NCBI GenBank assembly: GCA_913057815.1
Contig: CAJXOV010000092.1
Span: 1-7,772 of the forward strand
Length of the DNA stretch: 7,772 nt
Source: an uncultured Flavobacteriales bacterium
GTDB lineage: Bacteria; Bacteroidota; Bacteroidia; Flavobacteriales_D; Sanyastnellaceae
Direction of reading: 5' to 3'
Part shown: positions 5,623 through 7,772 of the stretch, piece after piece
How the letters are laid out: every line of letters starts with the position of its first letter
Position numbering within the stretch: the stretch's first letter is position 1
Translations under genes and position numbers: made by a program
The notes under the pieces: generated by a model
What the model saw: only the letters and a program-made list of their open reading frames with translations
What the model was told of the DNA's origin: nothing
Databases searched by the model: none

Positions 5623-6194
5623 TTTTTAAGAGGTATTGAAAGCGATAATGAAAAATAAGATAGCTTTTTATCTACATTGAAAATTTGATAGTCCAATGGC
5701 CCATTGATTTTTTTGGCCATAGTCAAAAACCCAAGACCAGCTCCTCCTTTATCATTGAAATTGTCGTTACATAAAGTTTCGATGTATAACTTACGCAATT
5801 CATTTTCGTTCAGTCTGTTAATTGAGTTTAGCTTTTGTTCTAACGCGATTATTTCACTAGCTGCTACTAGATTTCCCGTTTTAATAATAAAGTTATGAGG
5901 AGTATGCTCTAGAATGAAGTGTGAATGAGAATTGTCTTGTTTGTCTTTTGAGCTATGGTTGGAAATATTTTGAAGGGCTTCCACTATTAGGCTGCAAATT
6001 CGCCTCATAACCTGCCTCTTACACTTAGACTCTAAAATTGTTTCCTCTGTTAGTTTAAGCAAAGAGTTAATCTTGTTTTCAGTAAAATTACCGAAATGGC
6101 TGATTAGAATTGCTTTGTCTACTAGATCAGAAGAAAATAATTCAACGTAGCGGTGCTTTATAGATTCTAATGGTATTTGTGTTATACCGGTCAT
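5619..6194 (-). CDS. SiaB-like GHKL-type protein kinase
   Basis: The 191-aa product has the two ATP-binding signatures of a compact histidine-kinase-like ATPase domain: an N-box within ICSLIVEALQNISNHS (Glu72, Asn76, His80) and a glycine-rich DKGGAGLGF (148-156). It lacks a dimerisation or phosphoacceptor-His domain. This combination and length fit the SiaB family, common in Bacteroidota; in Pseudomonas, SiaB phosphorylates the small protein SiaC, countered by the phosphatase SiaA, in a partner-switch controlling biofilm or aggregation. An anti-sigma-type kinase is the alternative reading. Neither a SiaC-like nor a SiaA-like gene is visible nearby, so the partner must be elsewhere if the family call is right. 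The final strand SYFSLSLSIPLKN ends the fold, so it appears complete. It is convergent with the repeat-protein gene, the stops overlapping by 4 nt with no terminator between them. The A-rich AATCAA precedes the ATG. Confidence 0.8.
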   Translation of the reverse strand: MTGITQIPLESIKHRYVELFSSDLVDKAILISHFGNFTENKINSLLKLTEETILESKCKRQVMRRICSLIVEALQNISNHSSKDKQDNSHSHFILEHTPHNFIIKTGNLVAASEIIALEQKLNSINRLNENELRKLYIETLCNDNFNDKGGAGLGFLTMAKKINGPLDYQIFNVDKKLSYFSLSLSIPLKN

Positions 6195-6383
6195 TTGATT
6201 GCTTCCACGGGTGTAAAGTTACTGAATAATTTCGATGAAACACCCAAAACCATCGATGAAATTATCTGTTTTGAATTATCTCTAAAAATTCGAACTGATA
6301 TATTCAAATATAGTACAGTAATTCAGAGGTCTGGTAGAGACGAGATCACTTATGCACAGGATTTATTTTAAAACTGAAATTTT
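6195..6383. other. Leader/intergenic stretch upstream of the SiaB-like gene
   Basis: This stretch lies between the kinase start codon and the bidirectional terminator. It contains the candidate -7 box above. The plus strand stays open to a TAA at 6369-6371, but without an ATG and only through a TTG inside the kinase gene, so I do not call a gene. It may be a long 5' leader of the kinase mRNA. Confidence 0.4.
6305..6312 (-). promoter_or_regulatory. -7 promoter box for the SiaB-like gene
   Basis: Minus-strand TATATTTG matches TAnnTTTG. It lies 110 nt upstream of the kinase start codon and downstream of the terminator that isolates this gene from the 77-aa gene, so it is well placed. No -33 TTG is seen at about 20 nt. 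Confidence 0.35.
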
Positions 6384-6421
6384 AAAAAAAACCTTTGAAC
6401 ATACGTGATTCAAAGGTTTTT
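6384..6421 (-). terminator. Bidirectional intrinsic terminator
   Basis: AAAAACCTTTGAA (6387-6399) pairs perfectly with TTCAAAGGTTTTT (6409-6421) around a 9-nt loop, giving a 9-bp core stem plus A-T pairs. Eight A on the left (6384-6391) supply a strong U-tract for minus-strand transcription coming from the 77-aa gene, whose stop is 20 nt away. Five T on the right (6417-6421) would serve plus-strand transcripts. Confidence 0.85.
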
Positions 6422-6440
6422 CATGAAAAAAGAAAATAGA

Positions 6441-6674
6441 CTAATACCGTTTTATGCCTTTAACAGGTACTATGCTGTTCCCTTCAGGAGTGGTAATCAT
6501 GTGATAAAATTCCTTGCATAGGTAATTTACAGGTCTTCTGAATTGCCTTCCTTCTAGGTAACAATCCCAAGCCTCTAAAGCAATCTTTTTGGTTACATTC
6601 CAGGCATAAGAATTGTAACCAGTTGGTCTAGAAATGGAGTTGATGTGATGCTGAGCTTGAGATAGATTATACAT
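6441..6674 (-). CDS. Small hypothetical protein, 77 aa
   Basis: I do not recognise this protein. It is 77 aa, soluble by appearance, with no signal peptide or membrane span, and rich in aromatics (Trp25, Trp36 and many Tyr) and basic residues (RQFRRPVNY 43-51, VKGIKRY at the end). The central stretch VTKKIALEAWDCYLEGRQF looks helical. Support for it being real: an ATG start, a good terminator 20 nt after its stop, and same-strand placement 83 nt after the WYL regulator gene, so the two may form one unit. Evidence against is its short length and lack of a known domain. The A/T-rich bases before the ATG are normal for this genome. A near-match to the -7 box (GACATTTG) lies about 30 nt upstream on the minus strand. 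Confidence 0.6.
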   Translation of the reverse strand: MYNLSQAQHHINSISRPTGYNSYAWNVTKKIALEAWDCYLEGRQFRRPVNYLCKEFYHMITTPEGNSIVPVKGIKRY

Positions 6675-6757
6675 GATATATTCGTTTTGTTGATTGAATA
6701 CATCAAATGTCTATGGAGTGAACGTAATCAATTTACGCTCAGGTTTAATTTTGGAAA

Positions 6758-7745
6758 TTAATATTTCAGTAGGGAGTTTAGAATGGTTTTTTTTACTCTT
6801 TTTCTAAGCTTTTTTGGCTCTATAACTTCTACATTGTCACCATATGAAAGAATCAATTGTACAAGTTCTATTGTTTGCATGGCAAACAATTCTATCAAAA
6901 TTCCATCTTCATTCTCATTAACTATTATTTGTGAATGATGGATTGGACGACTTTTGATGTACTTACCTTGTAAGGTTGAGAATTGTAAGCGAATTCTAAC
7001 AGGAATTCCATCTAGTTCAGTGATTCCGATAGAATGTTTGAAAAACCTGTCGGGGTCGAAACCTCTAACTTCTTCAAATTTATCTTTCAGAATGCTTATT
7101 CTTTTTATTCTATCTAGCCCGAAAGTAAGATAATCTGTTCGGTCATTAGACCAAGATATAACATACCACCTTCCTTTGTACTCTTTTAATAAATATGGGT
7201 CCAGAGTGTAATTTTTAGTCTTGTTTTTTTTGAAACTTGAATATGAAATTTCTATTTTTCTTTTGGACTTAATAGCTTCGATTAGCTGACCTAAAAATTC
7301 AGAACCTGAATCACTTGTGTTTTGTTCAAACTGAATGAATTTTTCCTCTTTAACTTCGATTCCTTCAGGGCTGGTTTTTAGTTTGTCGAATATTCTCTCT
7401 ATGGCACTACTGAATTGCTGAAATATTTCTACATCTTTAAATTGATAAAGAGTTTGCGCTGCAAATTTTATAGCGCCTAAGTCTTCTTCCTGGAGAGGGA
7501 TTTCATTAATAGAATATCCTTCTTCCTCATAAAAGTAACCGTTGTGTTGTTTGCTGTATTTTATTGGCGCGTAGTAACCAAGTTCTATTTCATTTCTCAT
7601 GGCGTATAGATCCTTTTCTATTGTGCTATCAGAGATGCGATCACCGAAACTGCCATACAAAGATTCTTCGCAGGCTTCTTTTAGTTCTTCTTTAGTAGGA
7701 AAAGGTTTCGAAGTACTGCTGATTAGGCGGTCTATGATTCGGTAT
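6758..7745 (-). CDS. WYL-domain transcriptional regulator, 5' end missing
   Basis: At least 328 genomic residues remain, from YRIIDRLI onward (first complete codon 7744-7742). The N-terminal part (to about residue 70) matches the winged-helix region of Bacteroidota WYL proteins (RIIDR, FPTKEELKEACEESLYG, ISDSTIEKDLYAMRNE). The WYL domain follows (about 155-220), with RKIEISYS, YLLKEYKGRWYVISW (WYV in place of WYL) and LDRIKRISIL, then a C-terminal extension ending VEVIEPKKLRKRVKKTIL. WYL domains bind ligands or nucleic acid and switch DNA-binding regulators, often near defence or stress genes; nothing here shows the target. Homologues usually begin about ten residues earlier (M...LRYRIIDR), so the true start is just beyond the contig. 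An apparent ATG at 7762 encoding MCIRD is adapter, not protein. The downstream neighbour is the 77-aa gene. Confidence 0.93.
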
Positions 7746-7772
7746 CTGTCTCTTATACACATCTGACGCTGC
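7746..7772. other. Nextera Read 1 adapter remnant (not genomic)
   Basis: CTGTCTCTTATACACATCT (7746-7764) is the reverse complement of the Tn5 mosaic end, and GACGCTGC (7765-7772) is the start of the Read 1 adapter arm in the same orientation. Read in reverse it encodes MCIRD, a familiar artefact peptide at contig ends. Genomic sequence stops at 7745. Confidence 0.97.

Noticed and set aside
5704..5898. 64-codon open frame on the plus strand
   Set aside because: It is fully antisense to the SiaB-like gene, covering its glycine-rich ATP-binding motif; composition is that of a shadow frame.
6177..6371. Plus-strand open frame of 64 codons ending just before the bidirectional terminator
   Set aside because: It has no ATG, its only start is a TTG inside the start of the kinase gene on the other strand, and I recognise no family. 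A degraded 3' remnant cannot be excluded, and this is the least certain rejection.
6723..6737. Small hairpin CGTAA/TTACG after the WYL gene as a terminator
   Set aside because: Only 5 bp with no T-tract in the minus direction; too weak to call.
49..7745. CRISPR array, insertion sequence, tRNA or defence cassette
   Set aside because: No regular direct repeats with spacers, transposase motifs, terminal inverted repeats or cloverleaf-like sequences were found; most genes are housekeeping.
7746..7762. N-terminal MCIRD of the WYL regulator
   Set aside because: It is encoded by Nextera adapter read in reverse, not by the genome.

Overview
The window is a 7.7 kb fragment of a low-G+C bacterial chromosome, most likely from a member of the Bacteroidota (Flavobacteriia/Cytophagia-like). 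Three lines of evidence support this. The MetK, DnaB and WYL-regulator sequences read like Bacteroidota orthologues. Start codons are preceded by A/T-rich stretches rather than Shine-Dalgarno sequences. Several upstream regions carry the Bacteroidota -7 promoter consensus TAnnTTTG. Both ends are not genomic: positions 1-48 and 7746-7772 are Illumina Nextera adapter, so natural sequence runs from about 49 to 7745 and the genes at both edges are cut.

Left part (49-1934), methionine/SAM cycle. The first 71 codons of metH (methionine synthase, minus strand) and a complete metK (SAM synthetase, plus strand) diverge from a 365-bp intergenic region. This region appears to hold two different SAM riboswitch classes back to back: a SAM-I (S-box) aptamer in the metH leader and a SAM-II aptamer in the metK leader. 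A promoter-like -7 box lies just upstream of each aptamer. SAM made by MetK would thus feed back on both its own gene and methionine regeneration through unrelated RNA folds. metK ends at a strong intrinsic terminator.

Middle (1935-5622). A 371-bp gene-free stretch contains a long-range inverted repeat that folds into a long rod with a large internal bubble, a candidate 6S-like RNA. It is followed by dnaB (replicative helicase), an exported protein with glutamine-amidotransferase-like motifs (a family often labelled 'asparagine synthetase B' in Bacteroidota), and a 137-aa protein built of exact 25-residue Trp-anchored repeats. The last two genes are 6 nt apart and probably co-transcribed.

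Right part (5619-7745), all minus strand. A SiaB-like GHKL-type kinase gene converges on and overlaps the repeat-protein gene by 4 nt. A bidirectional terminator separates it from an unrecognised 77-aa gene and a WYL-domain transcriptional regulator that lacks only its first few residues because the contig ends. No CRISPR array, insertion sequence, tRNA or rRNA was seen.
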